This document shows, one piece after another, positions 1 through 11,902 of a DNA stretch of 64,000 bases. The translations under genes were made by a program, and so were the position numbers. Within the stretch, counting starts at the first letter, position 1, and every line of letters begins with the position of its first letter. This DNA is from Mangrovibacter plantisponsor (GTDB taxonomy: Bacteria; Pseudomonadota; Gammaproteobacteria; Enterobacterales; Enterobacteriaceae): positions 62,001-126,000 of the forward strand of contig NZ_QGTS01000013.1 of the NCBI RefSeq assembly GCF_003182475.1. The letters run 5' to 3'. The notes under the pieces were generated by a model. The model was given only the letters and a program-made list of their open reading frames with translations. It made no database searches and was not told where the DNA came from.

Positions 1-1044
1 TTGAATATCAGTATCATTACCCGCCAATGGGAAACAGATATTAACCCCACTTATAATGTCATTACTTGTGATCCACCGGCTAAAAACCGTCTGCAACGTG
101 AGATTAATTTTGCCCGTGAAGCACAGCGCTATTTTGTCTCATTCGATATAGTTCAAAGCCATGAGCGCATACCGGGTTGTACAATTTATCGTGCTGGAGA
201 TGGCGTACATAAGGAATGGCTAAACATTCGTTCGCGTACAATGAATCCACTGCAGAAATTAGCGCAGGCATTCTCTCGTTTCCACCGTTATCAATTACGG
301 CAAGAGAAAGCAATGTTTGAACATCCATCATTAGAAAAAGTGATATGTAATTCATTTATGGTTAAAGAGGAAATTATAAAGCATTTCACCATTGCTCCCG
401 AAAAAATACATGTCATTTACAACTGTATTGATACTAATATATGGAATCCATCACTCAGCGCCCTGCATCGCAGGCCTATGCGCGAACGCTATTCTATTCC
501 TTTACAGGCAACACTTATGTTGTTTGTAGGCTCAGGCTTTGAGCGTAAAGGGTTAGATGTTGCAATACACGCAATTGCTAATCACCCTAACGTATGGCTA
601 TTAGTGGTAGGTAATGATCGCAAATCGTCCCACTATAAAAAAATAGCTCAGGCTCTGGGATGTGAGCAGCGCCTGGTCTTCGTTGGTGTGCAAAAAGAAA
701 CTGCCCCATTTTATGCAATGGCTGATGCTTTAATTCAACCGACACGGTATGATCCTTTTCCTAATACAATTCTGGAAGCTATGGCTTGTGGGTTACCTGT
801 TTTGACTTCAGATAAATGTGGAGGAAAAGAGTTTATTGATATTGGAATAAATGGGTATGTCTTCGATGCACTAGATTGGTGTTCTTTCTCTGGAGCTATC
901 GCTCAGTTACAAAATGACTTCGACTACAATGTTGCCTCTCAAATCTCTTTTAACAAGGTGGTCAATTTAACAGATCATTATATTTCGAATGAACTTTATA
1001 ACTTATATCATTTCTTAATAGAGAAAAAACAAAATGATATTTGA
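1..1044 (+). CDS. GT4 glycosyltransferase of LPS core, 5'-truncated by window
   Basis: This is a retaining GT-B glycosyltransferase (family GT4, WaaG-like) that would add a sugar to the LPS core at the inner face of the cytoplasmic membrane. The C-terminal nucleotide-sugar binding half is clear: VGSGFERKGLD, then PTRYDPFPNTILEAMACGLPV with the EAMACG motif. The N-terminal half has QSHERIPGC and YRAGDGVH, found in enterobacterial core transferases. The first visible codon, TTG at position 1, probably encodes an internal leucine. Relatives begin about 30-40 residues earlier with a glycine-rich loop (GGAER type) that is missing here, so the true start lies outside the window. The 3' end overlaps waaL by 11 bases. 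The exact sugar and acceptor cannot be told from sequence. Confidence 0.85.
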   Translation: MNISIITRQWETDINPTYNVITCDPPAKNRLQREINFAREAQRYFVSFDIVQSHERIPGCTIYRAGDGVHKEWLNIRSRTMNPLQKLAQAFSRFHRYQLRQEKAMFEHPSLEKVICNSFMVKEEIIKHFTIAPEKIHVIYNCIDTNIWNPSLSALHRRPMRERYSIPLQATLMLFVGSGFERKGLDVAIHAIANHPNVWLLVVGNDRKSSHYKKIAQALGCEQRLVFVGVQKETAPFYAMADALIQPTRYDPFPNTILEAMACGLPVLTSDKCGGKEFIDIGINGYVFDALDWCSFSGAIAQLQNDFDYNVASQISFNKVVNLTDHYISNELYNLYHFLIEKKQNDI

Positions 1045-2278
1045 TGCATTTTACAACAAAAAAGTTACAAAAAACCTTCCATTATATTTAGTAGGCGCAT
1101 TTATCATGCTGAGCTTTGCCGGAGATTTGACCAGATTCAAGAATCTCTCGGTTATATTAATGGCAGCCACCACAATTTACTTTTTGTTCCATAATTATCG
1201 TACTGCTTTAGCTCCGTTTAAAAGCACACTATCTTTATGTCTCTTAATTTTTATTTTAACACTTTTTTATTCACTGCTAATTTCTACTGACCCACAACTC
1301 AGTATTGAGAACTTCAATAAACCCATACTAAATGGATTATTACTTTTTTCATTCCTAATCCCTGTTGTTCTTCATAAAAATACCGCCGTACAAATAGCAA
1401 TAATGATACTATTATCAGTTGCTATGGGACTGCTTATTACCTACACCAGGGACCTTTTGATTTACATTGATGATTATCAGAATGGAATCATCCCCTTCAC
1501 TGCAAGGACACATCGCAATCTTTCTGACAGCTATGTGTTTTGCTTCCCAGTTATTCTTTGTCTTTGGAAAATTTATAAAAAAAACAGTCTGATACACTGG
1601 GGCGTGTTACTTTTCACCTCAATTATAACCATAGTTTTTATGCTAGGGACTTTCGCAAGAGGTGCATGGCTTGCAGCATTGGTGATGAGTGCGATCATTT
1701 TCATCATTAATAAAGAAAAAGCACTTGCTCTATTGGGTATATCCACATTAATTTGTGGTGCTGCAATACTTCTATCTTATAAAAATGCACATGAATATCC
1801 ACTAACGAGAAAAATGGAACAAACATCCAGCAGTAATCGCTATAGTGGAGGTACACAAGGAAGCGCACTGGAGCTAATTTTACAAAATCCTATCAAAGGA
1901 TACGGTTTTGGTAATGACCTGTTTAATCAAATATATAACAGTCAAGTCAAGAATCGCCCTGATTGGATTTATAAAAAATCACTTGGTCCACACAATATCT
2001 TTTTATCTATTTGGTTTGCAGCGGGAATAGCAGGCCTGGTTGCACTAATACTGCTAACAATTATTACGATTAACTATGCTTTCAAAGCATTCATTGCCAG
2101 CAAAGATAATGTAATTACAGCACAGGCCATACTGTTTTTAATGGTATCATTTATAGGTTGGGTTATTGTTCGTGGGTCTTTTGAAAATGTCTATTTGAAT
2201 GAAATTGGTATTTATTTTGGATTGCTCATTGCATTAACATTCAGAGTCTCATTAGAAAAAACAAGGAAAACAATATAA
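1034..2278 (+). CDS. waaL: O-antigen ligase WaaL
   Basis: This is a polytopic inner-membrane protein of 414 aa with about ten to twelve hydrophobic segments and a large periplasmic loop in the C-terminal half, the Wzy_C / O-antigen ligase architecture. WaaL transfers undecaprenyl-linked O antigen to lipid A-core in the periplasm. Visible signatures are the arginine-containing RGAWLAALV segment near residue 210 and GPHNIFLSIWF near residue 320, which carries the conserved ligase histidine. The start overlaps the upstream glycosyltransferase by 11 bases, suggesting translational coupling. WaaL proteins diverge strongly, so the call rests on topology, these two motifs and its place in the waa cluster. 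The gene is AT-rich relative to the housekeeping genes downstream. Confidence 0.85.
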   Translation: MIFDAFYNKKVTKNLPLYLVGAFIMLSFAGDLTRFKNLSVILMAATTIYFLFHNYRTALAPFKSTLSLCLLIFILTLFYSLLISTDPQLSIENFNKPILNGLLLFSFLIPVVLHKNTAVQIAIMILLSVAMGLLITYTRDLLIYIDDYQNGIIPFTARTHRNLSDSYVFCFPVILCLWKIYKKNSLIHWGVLLFTSIITIVFMLGTFARGAWLAALVMSAIIFIINKEKALALLGISTLICGAAILLSYKNAHEYPLTRKMEQTSSSNRYSGGTQGSALELILQNPIKGYGFGNDLFNQIYNSQVKNRPDWIYKKSLGPHNIFLSIWFAAGIAGLVALILLTIITINYAFKAFIASKDNVITAQAILFLMVSFIGWVIVRGSFENVYLNEIGIYFGLLIALTFRVSLEKTRKTI

Positions 2279-2383
2279 TGAATACAACTTAACATTCATA
2301 AGATATTATATCCTATAGTCGTTACGGTGACTCACCCTAACGACTGGTGTACAATGCGTAAAAAGATAATGTCAGGTCCGCGT

Positions 2384-3388
2384 ATGCTGCCCAGAAAAAT
2401 TCTTGTCATAAATGTAGCTCGCTTTGGCGACACATTATTAATTACACCTGTATTAAAGGCGTTAAAAGAACACTGGCCGATGGCTACACTGGATGTGTTC
2501 GCGCACAAAAAAACAGCATCAATTATCGAAAACCTACCTTGGGTAAACCAGATAACTCCTTTTTCCAAGAAAAAGGCAATGTGGCTAAAATACTTTTCGC
2601 CCAAACAGTATGATCTGGCACTGGTGTATGGTAACGATGATGCACTTGTTGACTATGCCCGACGTGTTTCTACACTAACCGTATCCTTTTCAAACAATCC
2701 AGGCAATGATGCCTGGTGTACTGTTGCACCACCAAAACAGCTAATTCCTGCACAACAGGAACGAGCCCTATTGGCTCAAGCTGTTGGTGTGAATATTACA
2801 GACTGGCATCTTGCTTATTGCGTAACAGAACAAGAGCGTAATTTTGCACACCGCTTTCTGACCAGGCATAATCTGCAGAATAAACGTTTAGTTGGCTTTC
2901 AACTACAAAGCTTTCCCGCTAAGGCCTATCGCGACTGGCCAGTTTCATCGTTTAAGGCGATAGCATATCGCCTACTAGAGCATTACCCTGAGAGCCACAT
3001 ACTCTTATTAGGCGGAGTGGATGGCAAAAGCACAGCAGATGCTCTGGCCTCTGAACTAGGGTCTCGGGTTACATCTTTTGCAGGCGTATTAAGTATGAGA
3101 CAAAATGCAGCTGTAATGAGCCACCTTTCGCTGTATCTCGGAGTGGATACTGGACCAACTCATCTGGCTGGCGCTCTCGGTATACCTATGGTTGCCATGT
3201 ACCATGCTTTTCACCCTGGACGCTATCTGGCTCCACAGCAGCACGCTGAGCTGATTGTTATTGAACATCCAGTTAAGTATGCTGATGCCAGTCGCGAAGA
3301 ACCTATGTCAAAAATTGATGTTGATACGGTCTGGAATGCGGTCAATACCCTGCTTTCAAAATGTCCTGAAATAAAGGTTAGCGAATGA
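2384..3388 (+). CDS. waaQ: GT9-family LPS heptosyltransferase (WaaQ-like)
   Basis: This is a family GT9 heptosyltransferase (ADP-heptose:LPS type), cytoplasmic and peripheral. It opens with KILVINVARFGDTLL, the N-terminal Rossmann motif seen in WaaC/WaaF/WaaQ. Near the C terminus it has LGVDTGPTHLAGALGIP, the conserved D-x-G-x-x-H-L donor-binding motif. From the chosen ATG the product is 334 aa, close to E. coli WaaQ. I prefer this start because AGGT lies about six bases upstream and the reading begins just before the first beta strand. In-frame ATGs at 2354 and 2369 and a GTG at 2327 are alternatives. WaaF and WaaC normally lie upstream next to hldD, so WaaQ (heptose III) is the likeliest member. 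Its stop overlaps the next gene by ATGA. Confidence 0.82.
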   Translation: MLPRKILVINVARFGDTLLITPVLKALKEHWPMATLDVFAHKKTASIIENLPWVNQITPFSKKKAMWLKYFSPKQYDLALVYGNDDALVDYARRVSTLTVSFSNNPGNDAWCTVAPPKQLIPAQQERALLAQAVGVNITDWHLAYCVTEQERNFAHRFLTRHNLQNKRLVGFQLQSFPAKAYRDWPVSSFKAIAYRLLEHYPESHILLLGGVDGKSTADALASELGSRVTSFAGVLSMRQNAAVMSHLSLYLGVDTGPTHLAGALGIPMVAMYHAFHPGRYLAPQQHAELIVIEHPVKYADASREEPMSKIDVDTVWNAVNTLLSKCPEIKVSE

Positions 3389-4488
3389 AGATTGGCTTTG
3401 TTGATGTGACCATCACCACCTCTTATGGCGGTATCCAAACAGCTGTATGGGAACTTGCGAAAGCGTTGGCAAATTTGGGTCATGAAATCTTCCTCTACGG
3501 CGGTGCAGGAGATATTCGCCACGATATTAAGAATTACCAGATTACCGTCCGTACATTCCCTTATACACCCAGAGAGAAGGTGGTTAATATCGGACGTCGA
3601 TTTCAGAGAATAGTTGAACGACTTTCCATGGCCACTCATGCAAGAAAAACGATCGCCGAAGATGACCTGGACTGGCTAATTCTTACCAAACCTTTCGATT
3701 TTTTCTGGCCTCTCCTAATACCAGGGTCATGTAAAACTCGCTTTTGTTATATGAGTGGTGGTACTAGCTTCTTTAAACTTGACCGTTGGTTAAGTAAACG
3801 TATTGATGCATGGGTCAGTTGTAGTGAATTTAATGCCTGGCAAATTCAGCATCACTTTAAGCATTTCCCACATGTGATCTACAACGGTGTAGATATAAAT
3901 AAATTTACCCCTGACTCAGGGAATGTACGCCAGAAACTTAATATTAATGATGATCATTTTTTGCTGGTTTTTGCCGGGCGACTGGTTGGTTGGAAAGGCC
4001 TTTCATACGTATTAAAGTCACTGGCGCTTATACAGGATGAGCGAGTACGTTTTCTAATTATCGGCAGTGGAGAAGAGCGAGAAAATCTACAAGTCCAATC
4101 CCAAATGCTGGGAGTAGACAAACAGGTCATATTTCATGACCCAATAGAGCACTCATCTCTGCCTGCTTTTTATAGCAGCGGAGATGCTGGTATCTTTCCT
4201 AGTACAGGAGATGAAGCTTTCGGAATCACAATTGCTGAAGCAATGGCCTGCGGGCTTCCAGTAATAGGTAGCTATATTGGTGGTATTCCTGAAGTTATTG
4301 GTAACGAAGGTTCTGCGGGATTGTTGGTATCCCCCGGACATCCAGAAGCAATTGCCAACGCCATCCGTCTGTTAATGGGCGATAGAGAAAAACGTTGTTT
4401 AATGGGGCATAACGCTCGCCAACGTATCACAAATCTCTACACATGGCAGCATTCGGCACAACGCTTACTATCGGTGCTAAAAAAATGA
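3385..4488 (+). CDS. GT4 glycosyltransferase of LPS core
   Basis: This 367-aa GT4 glycosyltransferase has an N-terminal acceptor domain starting with a glycine-rich loop (TTSYGGIQTAVWELAKAL) and a C-terminal donor domain with FAGRLVGWKGL and the E-x7-E segment EAFGITIAEAMACGLPV. It starts on the ATGA overlap with the heptosyltransferase and itself overlaps the next gene by four bases, so it belongs to one translationally coupled waa transcript. In Klebsiella the genes after waaQ encode WabG and WabH (galacturonic acid and glucosamine transfer). This position fits such a role, but sequence alone does not identify the sugar, so no symbol is given. Confidence 0.87.
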   Translation: MKIGFVDVTITTSYGGIQTAVWELAKALANLGHEIFLYGGAGDIRHDIKNYQITVRTFPYTPREKVVNIGRRFQRIVERLSMATHARKTIAEDDLDWLILTKPFDFFWPLLIPGSCKTRFCYMSGGTSFFKLDRWLSKRIDAWVSCSEFNAWQIQHHFKHFPHVIYNGVDINKFTPDSGNVRQKLNINDDHFLLVFAGRLVGWKGLSYVLKSLALIQDERVRFLIIGSGEERENLQVQSQMLGVDKQVIFHDPIEHSSLPAFYSSGDAGIFPSTGDEAFGITIAEAMACGLPVIGSYIGGIPEVIGNEGSAGLLVSPGHPEAIANAIRLLMGDREKRCLMGHNARQRITNLYTWQHSAQRLLSVLKK

Positions 4489-5657
4489 TCAGATTGGCCT
4501 ACATCGACCCATATGCAGTACCAGATACCCGTGTTGCTTCGCTCCAAATTTTGCAAAATGTGGATGCTTTTGCGCGCCATGATATGCAGGTATTTCTGGT
4601 AACACCAACCAGCCATACTTCAGCAGAAAGTCTGCTTGGCCGCTCTGTATCGAAAGGCGTCATTTTCTCACCACTGGACGACCCTCGTGGAAAATGGTAC
4701 TTCCCTTTTAATACCCAAAAAATATTCTTTCTAAGGGCATTTCGATGGTTGAAACATAATCCTGTAGATGTGATATACACTCGTAACCTTAAAACAGCCC
4801 GTTTTTTTCTCAGCAAAAATTTGGGAATTCCTGTCATCTTTGAAAGCCATGAAATCTTTGCCCAAAGTTTCAAAGAGTCACATGATCTTAGCCATGTGAA
4901 GAATCAGCGCAAATACGAAGCACTGCTAAAAAATGAGCGTTTTGTCTACCAAAACTCGGCGGCGATAGTTGTCCTGACCTCGTTCCTTGAAGAGGATATT
5001 CGTCGCAATTATAACGTTAGCACACCTTGCATTATAAGCCCTGATGGTGTGGATAGCTTAGCAGTAGACGCAGTGCCCACACCAGCCACTTCGCCTTCGC
5101 CATCGCCCTGTTCTATATTTTACTTGGGGAGTCTGCATCCATGGAAAGGTATCCCCACGGCAATTAGTGCAATGCGCCACGTCACTGGTGCGACGTTAAC
5201 TATAGCTGGTGGAAATGAGGAACAAATAGCTACTCTTTCCACGTTAGCACTACAGGAAGGCGTGGCAGATAAAATCCATTTTCTTGGTTATGTGAACCCA
5301 CTTAATCGTTTTCAGGAAATATCTCGCCATGATATTTGTATTTTACCGCTCACTAAAACCAGTATTGCAAGTCGTTATACTTCACCACTCAAGTTATTTG
5401 AGTATATGGCAATGGGTAAAACGATTGTAATCTCAGACTTACCATCAATTCGCGAAGTAGTGGATGAATCAAGCGTCTTTTTCGCTGAAAGTGAAAACAG
5501 TGATGTCCTGGGTCGTGTACTACAACATGTCGTAGATAATCGTGACGATACCAAAAAACGTGCAGATACAGCACTGCTGCTATCGAAAAACTTTACCTGG
5601 GATCACCGAGCACAACAGATATCCCGTACTGTTCATCATTTACTACTAAAAAATTGA
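4485..5657 (+). CDS. GT4 glycosyltransferase of LPS core
   Basis: This is a 390-aa family GT4 transferase in the LPS core cluster. The start is the ATG inside the ATGA overlap with the preceding gene, giving MIRLAYIDPYAVPDTR; a longer reading from 4443 would run into the previous gene without a ribosome site. The donor half contains YLGSLHPWKGIPTAISAM and a C-terminal YTSPLKLFEYMAMGKTIV segment, where the second Glu of the usual E-x7-E motif lies in KLFEYMA. The QILQNVDAFA start resembles transferases that act on hexosamine-containing cores. The next gene begins one base after its stop. Substrate and linkage are unknown. Confidence 0.85.
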   Translation: MIRLAYIDPYAVPDTRVASLQILQNVDAFARHDMQVFLVTPTSHTSAESLLGRSVSKGVIFSPLDDPRGKWYFPFNTQKIFFLRAFRWLKHNPVDVIYTRNLKTARFFLSKNLGIPVIFESHEIFAQSFKESHDLSHVKNQRKYEALLKNERFVYQNSAAIVVLTSFLEEDIRRNYNVSTPCIISPDGVDSLAVDAVPTPATSPSPSPCSIFYLGSLHPWKGIPTAISAMRHVTGATLTIAGGNEEQIATLSTLALQEGVADKIHFLGYVNPLNRFQEISRHDICILPLTKTSIASRYTSPLKLFEYMAMGKTIVISDLPSIREVVDESSVFFAESENSDVLGRVLQHVVDNRDDTKKRADTALLLSKNFTWDHRAQQISRTVHHLLLKN

Positions 5658-5658
5658 A

Positions 5659-6789
5659 ATGGAAAAATCGCTGATTTTTACTGTCCCTCCAATCCATTCA
5701 GTTCCACCGAGTCATGCAGCAGCAGTAGAGTGGTGGGTTTATAACGTCGCCAGCAGGCTGTCTATTCCGACAGAAATTGTTTGTATCCGTAAAGGTGAGT
5801 TAAAACAAGAAAATGTTACATCTCATTGCTCAATTTTTCGGATTGGTATGGGGCGTGTCTACAAGCGTATTTTTCAAAAATGGACTCGCCTGGACCCTTA
5901 TTCTTATGCATGGCGACTAGCACGCCGGGCACGAGGCATTCGCTTCGGTGATCAAAAGTTGATAATACATAACTCCATCCATCTGTATAGTGCTGCTGCA
6001 CGTTACTACCCGGAAAAAGATATGATTCTGCATATGCACAATATGCAGGACACAGCCAGACTCACAAGTTCAGTAAAAATTATTACACCCAGCAATTTTC
6101 TTGCGAACTGGTACAGAGAAAAAATTCCTGGTGCAAATGTCAAAGTTGTCCCTAACGGTATTGATATAGACTTGTACACAGGCTGCGAACGATGGTCTCG
6201 AGGACAATTAGGGCTGTCTGAAACAGACACAGTTATTCTTTATGCGGGAAGATTATCACCAGAAAAAGGACCGTTGGAACTGATGCAAGCGATACATCGA
6301 TTGAATCAGTCTGGGTCGCAATTAAAACTGGTTATCATCGGGGATCCCCAGGCAAATAACAGCGGTCCACGAGCTGAATATCAAAAAAAGATACGAGAAA
6401 TGGCTCAAACTATGAATACTAGTTGTATTCTGGTAGGAAGTGTTGCACCAGCAGAAATGCATAAAGTTTATGCAATAGGTGACCTGACCGTAGTCCCTTC
6501 CCGCTTTGAAGAACCTTTCTGCATGGTGGCGCTGGAATCGATGGCATCTGGCACTCCGGTATTAGTCAGCCCTCGTGGTGGAATATCCGAATTCGTTATT
6601 GATGGCAGAACTGGTTTCATGCTTCGGGAACCTCTGTCTGCAGCCTCAATAGGGGAAGATATTCTGGCAACACTGAAGCGGGGAGACCTGCAAGCTATTG
6701 CTCAATATTCACGTGAGGAAGTACTGTCAGGCTACGGCTGGCAGACGATAGCCGACAAATACAGAGTAGTTTTGCAAGAGTGGCAGTAA
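5659..6789 (+). CDS. GT4 glycosyltransferase of LPS core
   Basis: This 376-aa GT4 glycosyltransferase is the last of the sugar transferase genes before waaA. The N-terminal half contains VPPSHAAAVEWWVYNVASRL where the acceptor loop lies. The C-terminal half has ILYAGRLSPEKGPLELMQAI and PSRFEEPFCMVALESMASGTPV, with the paired glutamates of the GT4 E-x7-E motif, followed by SPRGGISEFVIDG. It follows the preceding gene with one base of spacing, so it is cotranscribed. A 91-base gap separates it from waaA. The family can transfer glucose, heptose or hexosamine; nothing in the sequence decides which. Confidence 0.85.
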   Translation: MEKSLIFTVPPIHSVPPSHAAAVEWWVYNVASRLSIPTEIVCIRKGELKQENVTSHCSIFRIGMGRVYKRIFQKWTRLDPYSYAWRLARRARGIRFGDQKLIIHNSIHLYSAAARYYPEKDMILHMHNMQDTARLTSSVKIITPSNFLANWYREKIPGANVKVVPNGIDIDLYTGCERWSRGQLGLSETDTVILYAGRLSPEKGPLELMQAIHRLNQSGSQLKLVIIGDPQANNSGPRAEYQKKIREMAQTMNTSCILVGSVAPAEMHKVYAIGDLTVVPSRFEEPFCMVALESMASGTPVLVSPRGGISEFVIDGRTGFMLREPLSAASIGEDILATLKRGDLQAIAQYSREEVLSGYGWQTIADKYRVVLQEWQ

Positions 6790-6880
6790 TCCATTACGGT
6801 CTTACCGGAAAAGATATAGCTTTAACCAGGGTAAATGCTTAGAATTTGCCCCGGCAATAAATGAAAAACCGGATATTAGT

Positions 6881-8154
6881 TTGGAATTACTATATACCTT
6901 TCTACTCTACCTTATTCAGCCATTTGTTTGGTTAAGGCTTCTGCTACGCAGCCGTAAAGCCCCGGCTTACCGGAAGCGCTGGGCCGAACGCTATGGTTTT
7001 TGCAGTGGGAAAGTCGCCCCAGAAGGTATCCTGCTGCATTCAGTTTCCGTGGGTGAGACACTGGCAGCCATTCCGCTGGTGCGTGCCCTGCGCCACCGTT
7101 ACCCGGCTTTACCCATTACCGTTACCACCATGACGCCAACCGGGTCTGAACGGGTTATGTCTGCATTTGGCAAAGATGTTCACCATGTGTACCTGCCTTA
7201 TGACTTACCCGGTTCAATGAGCCGCTTCCTGGATACAGTTCGCCCCAGGCTGGTCATTGTGATGGAAACAGAGTTGTGGCCGAATATGATTGCTGCCCTG
7301 CACACACGCAAAATTCCGTTGGTTGTGGCTAATGCCCGTATGTCGGAACGGTCAGCTAAAGGCTATGGCAAACTTGGTGGTTTTATTCGCAGAGTGCTCG
7401 GTAAAATTACCCTGATAGCGGCACAGAACGACGAAGATGGTAACCGTTTTTTGGAGCTTGGCCTCAAACGCAGCCATCTTGCCATTACTGGTAGCCTGAA
7501 ATTCGATATTTCCGTCACACCAGAACTGGCTGCCAGAGCAGTCACACTACGCCGCCAGTGGGCGCCACGCCGCCAGGTATGGATAGCAACCAGCACTCAC
7601 GATGGCGAAGAACAAATTATTCTGGAAGCGCACCGTCAATTACTGGCCAGTTTCCCGGACCTGTTGTTAATCCTGGTTCCTCGTCACCCGGAACGTTTCC
7701 GCGATGCCGAAGAAATGGCGCAAAAAGCCGGGTTCAGTTACACACTCCGCAGCACTGGTGAGATCCCGTCAGGCAGCACTCAGGTCGTGATTGGTGACAC
7801 TATGGGCGAATTAATGCTGCTCTATGGCATTGCTGACCTTGCCTTCGTTGGGGGTAGCCTGGTGGAGCGCGGCGGCCATAACCCGCTGGAGCCCGCTGCA
7901 CATGCAATTCCAGTGCTGATGGGGCCACATACCTTTAACTTCAAGGATATTTGCGCCAGGTTACAGCAGGCAGATGGTCTGATAACCGTTACTGATGCTG
8001 CATCACTGGTCAAAACTGTCTCCGGGTTGCTGAACGACGAAGACTATCGCCTGTGGTATGGCCGTCATGCCGTTGAAGTGCTGTATCAAAACCAGGGTGC
8101 ATTACAGCGCCTGTTGCAACTTCTTCAACCCTATCTGCCTCAACGGAGCCACTA

Positions 8155-8155
<1 letters not shown>
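6881..8155 (+). CDS. waaA: Kdo transferase WaaA (KdtA)
   Basis: WaaA adds two 3-deoxy-D-manno-octulosonic acid residues from CMP-Kdo to lipid IVA at the inner membrane, an essential step. The 424-aa protein aligns with E. coli WaaA over its length: an N-terminal membrane anchor ([20 protein letters not shown]), [19 protein letters not shown] with the catalytic glutamate, [27 protein letters not shown] and the [17 protein letters not shown] donor site. The start is TTG at 6881, with GGA seven bases upstream; E. coli has one extra residue (MLELLY). The stop overlaps the waaE start (TAATG). Confidence is very high. Confidence 0.97.
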
Positions 8156-9425
<1,270 letters not shown>

Positions 9426-9429
9426 GGGC

Positions 9430-10239
9430 TTAATGCTGGCAACACGGGCACCAAAATGTTGTACGTTGCCCGTGTTTACCACTTTTAATCACTGCCCCGC
9501 ACTGGCGGCATAATTCCCCTGCACGGCCATAAACCTGTAATTCCTGAGCAAAATACCCGGGCTTACCGTCCGTTTGCAGGAAGTCGCGCAGTGTTGTTCC
9601 GCCCTGCTCAATTGAGTGAGCCAGTACCGCTTTAATTGCCTGAGTCAGGCGTTTCGCATCATCTGGCGATAACGAATGCGCCACCCTGTCCGGGTGTATC
9701 CCCGCCGCAAAGAGTGACTCACTGGCATAGATATTCCCCACCCCCACCACAAGCTTGTTGTCCATCAACCAGGGTTTTACCGCGATTTTTTTACTCCGGC
9801 TCTTCTGATACAGGTATTCGGCATTAAACGCCTCTGTGAGCGGCTCAGGCCCTAAATGTGCTAATACAGGGTGCCCTTCCAACTCTGTAGCCCATAACCA
9901 CGCGCCAAACCGGCGGGGGTCGGTATAACGCAGGCACTTACCGTTAGATAAGATGACATCAACGTGGTCATGTTTTTCTGGTGGCGCATCCTGCGGCAAG
10001 ACACGCAAGCTGCCAGACATACCAAGGTGAATGATTATCCAGCCCGTAGGGAGTTCCAGCAGCAGGTACTTCGCCCTGCGCTGCACACTCAGTACAGGCA
10101 CATCACTCAGGCGATAGATTTCATCAGAAACAGGCCAGCGCAGGCGCCCATTGCGAACTTCGACAAACTGAATCGTCGCGCCCACTAAATGGGGCTCAAT
10201 TCCACGGCGGCTGGTTTCAACCTCAGGTAATTCGGGCAT
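9430..10239 (-). CDS. mutM: Formamidopyrimidine-DNA glycosylase
   Basis: MutM (Fpg) removes 8-oxoguanine and ring-opened purines and nicks the abasic site. The 269-aa protein begins MPELPEVET, where the exposed Pro2 is the catalytic nucleophile after Met removal and Glu3 follows. It ends with a zinc finger ([25 protein letters not shown], four cysteines). The HLGMSG and [10 protein letters not shown] motifs of the helix-two-turn-helix domain are present. GAGG precedes the ATG at a good distance. It lies downstream of rpmG on the same strand, the rpmBG-mutM arrangement of E. coli, with a terminator between. Confidence 0.98.
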   Translation of the reverse strand: MPELPEVETSRRGIEPHLVGATIQFVEVRNGRLRWPVSDEIYRLSDVPVLSVQRRAKYLLLELPTGWIIIHLGMSGSLRVLPQDAPPEKHDHVDVILSNGKCLRYTDPRRFGAWLWATELEGHPVLAHLGPEPLTEAFNAEYLYQKSRSKKIAVKPWLMDNKLVVGVGNIYASESLFAAGIHPDRVAHSLSPDDAKRLTQAIKAVLAHSIEQGGTTLRDFLQTDGKPGYFAQELQVYGRAGELCRQCGAVIKSGKHGQRTTFWCPCCQH

Positions 10240-10372
10240 GGCATCCTCTTTGCTCTTTCAGCCTTACCTTGTTGCAGCAAGACCTGGTCACAAACGCATC
10301 TGGCAAACAGATTCTAACGTGTCAGCCAGCACCATGATGATATGGGGATTGAAGGCGGGAAATTCCAGGCAT

Positions 10373-10401
10373 AAAAAAACGGCCCCGAAGGACCGTTTCT
10401 C
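10373..10401 (-). terminator. Terminator after rpmG
   Basis: On the minus strand the sequence forms ACGGTCC-TTCG-GGGCCGT, a seven-pair stem (including a G-U pair) with a TTCG tetraloop, followed by seven T residues. It sits 16 bases past the rpmG stop and before mutM, so it is a strong rho-independent terminator or partial attenuator of the rpmBG transcript. Confidence 0.85.
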
Positions 10402-10416
10402 ACAAAGCCACTAAAA

Positions 10417-10587
<171 letters not shown>

Positions 10588-10597
10588 TTAATTCCTC

Positions 10598-10855
<258 letters not shown>

Positions 10856-11018
10856 TTAGCTCGAGCTTCGTAAAGGGTATCGGCAGCCTCGTCAGGCCTG
10901 TACTGGCCTGGTCTTCCGGTTCAATGTGAACTCGTGATGCCAGGCCCAATCGCCAAACCCGAGATTCTCAAAGGTGGCGTAGTATACGCTGACTCAGGGA
11001 TGTGCTCAAGTCCCGAAC

Positions 11019-11039
11019 AAATAAAGATCCCGGAGGATC
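11019..11039 (-). terminator. Terminator after radC
   Basis: On the minus strand GATCC-TCCG-GGATC forms a five-pair stem with a four-base loop, followed by TTTATTT. It lies just past the radC stop codon, so it probably ends radC transcription before the rpmBG promoter. The stem is short, so strength is uncertain. Confidence 0.55.
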
Positions 11040-11051
11040 GCGTAAATTGCC

Positions 11052-11717
11052 CTAAATCCACCCTCTTTCTGCGAAAGAAACGGTCTCTCCACGCCCAATA
11101 ACCAGATGGTCAAGCACACGAATATCCATAAATTGGCAGCTTTCTACCAACCTTTGGGTGATTAACTGGTCAGCGCGGCTGGGTTCGGCCCGGCCCGATG
11201 GGTGATTATGAGCGAAAATAACACTCGCTGCATTAAGTTTAATGGCCTGGCGCACCACTTCGCGCGGATAAACCTCAACATGGGTGAGTGTTCCGGAAAA
11301 CATTCGCTGGTGTTCAATCACTCTGTTATGGTTATCCAAAAACAACACCATAAAAATTTCCCGTTCCTCTGATGCCAGCTCATTTTGTAAAAACTGCCTG
11401 ACAACATGAGGATTATTCAGCGTATCCATTTCCGCAAGAGCGGATGCGTGAAAGCGGCAGGCCAGCTCAGTAATCGCATTCAGTTCAGCATATTTCGCCA
11501 CCCCAATACCGCCTACCTTGCGGATTTGAGCCAAATCCGCGCTTAATAAAGCCCTGAGAGAACCAAAATGAAACAGTAACTGGTGTGCCAGCGTCAGCAC
11601 ATGAACACCACGCTTGCCGGTACGTAAAAATAATGCCAGAAGTTCTACATCCGTCAGCACTTTCGCACCATATTTCATGAGTTTCTCCCGCGGGGGAAGC
11701 CCTGCCACATTCTCCAT
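11052..11717 (-). CDS. radC: RadC family JAB-domain protein (YicR)
   Basis: This 221-aa RadC/YicR homologue has an N-terminal helix-hairpin-helix part ([15 protein letters not shown]) and a C-terminal JAB/MPN domain. The metalloprotease-like motif is complete: E in EEREIFMV, then [14 protein letters not shown] with the H-x-H-x7-S-x2-D pattern. The biochemical role remains unclear despite the historical repair name. I start at the ATG at 11717 because AGGAGG stands four bases upstream and the length then matches E. coli (222 aa); a GTG at 11735 would add six residues. It is divergent from coaBC. Confidence 0.93.
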   Translation of the reverse strand: MENVAGLPPREKLMKYGAKVLTDVELLALFLRTGKRGVHVLTLAHQLLFHFGSLRALLSADLAQIRKVGGIGVAKYAELNAITELACRFHASALAEMDTLNNPHVVRQFLQNELASEEREIFMVLFLDNHNRVIEHQRMFSGTLTHVEVYPREVVRQAIKLNAASVIFAHNHPSGRAEPSRADQLITQRLVESCQFMDIRVLDHLVIGRGETVSFAERGWI

Positions 11718-11902
11718 CACGCCTCCTGTTGCCACGCCTGCACGTCAAACAGGTGACACAATGCCACCAGCATCTCTTCCTGGCGAATGGCCAACACGCT
11801 GGCTGCGAGCCTGTACGCAGAGAATCAAGGGCATCGAAACCCCGTTTGCATGATTTGTGGTAACATGCCGCATCTTGTTTTCATACAGACGGGAACATCA
11901 CC

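Noticed and set aside
3385-6789. Naming the three GT4 genes wabG, wabH and similar
   Set aside because: Position fits a Klebsiella-type core, but sequence motifs do not fix donor or acceptor, so I left the symbols empty.
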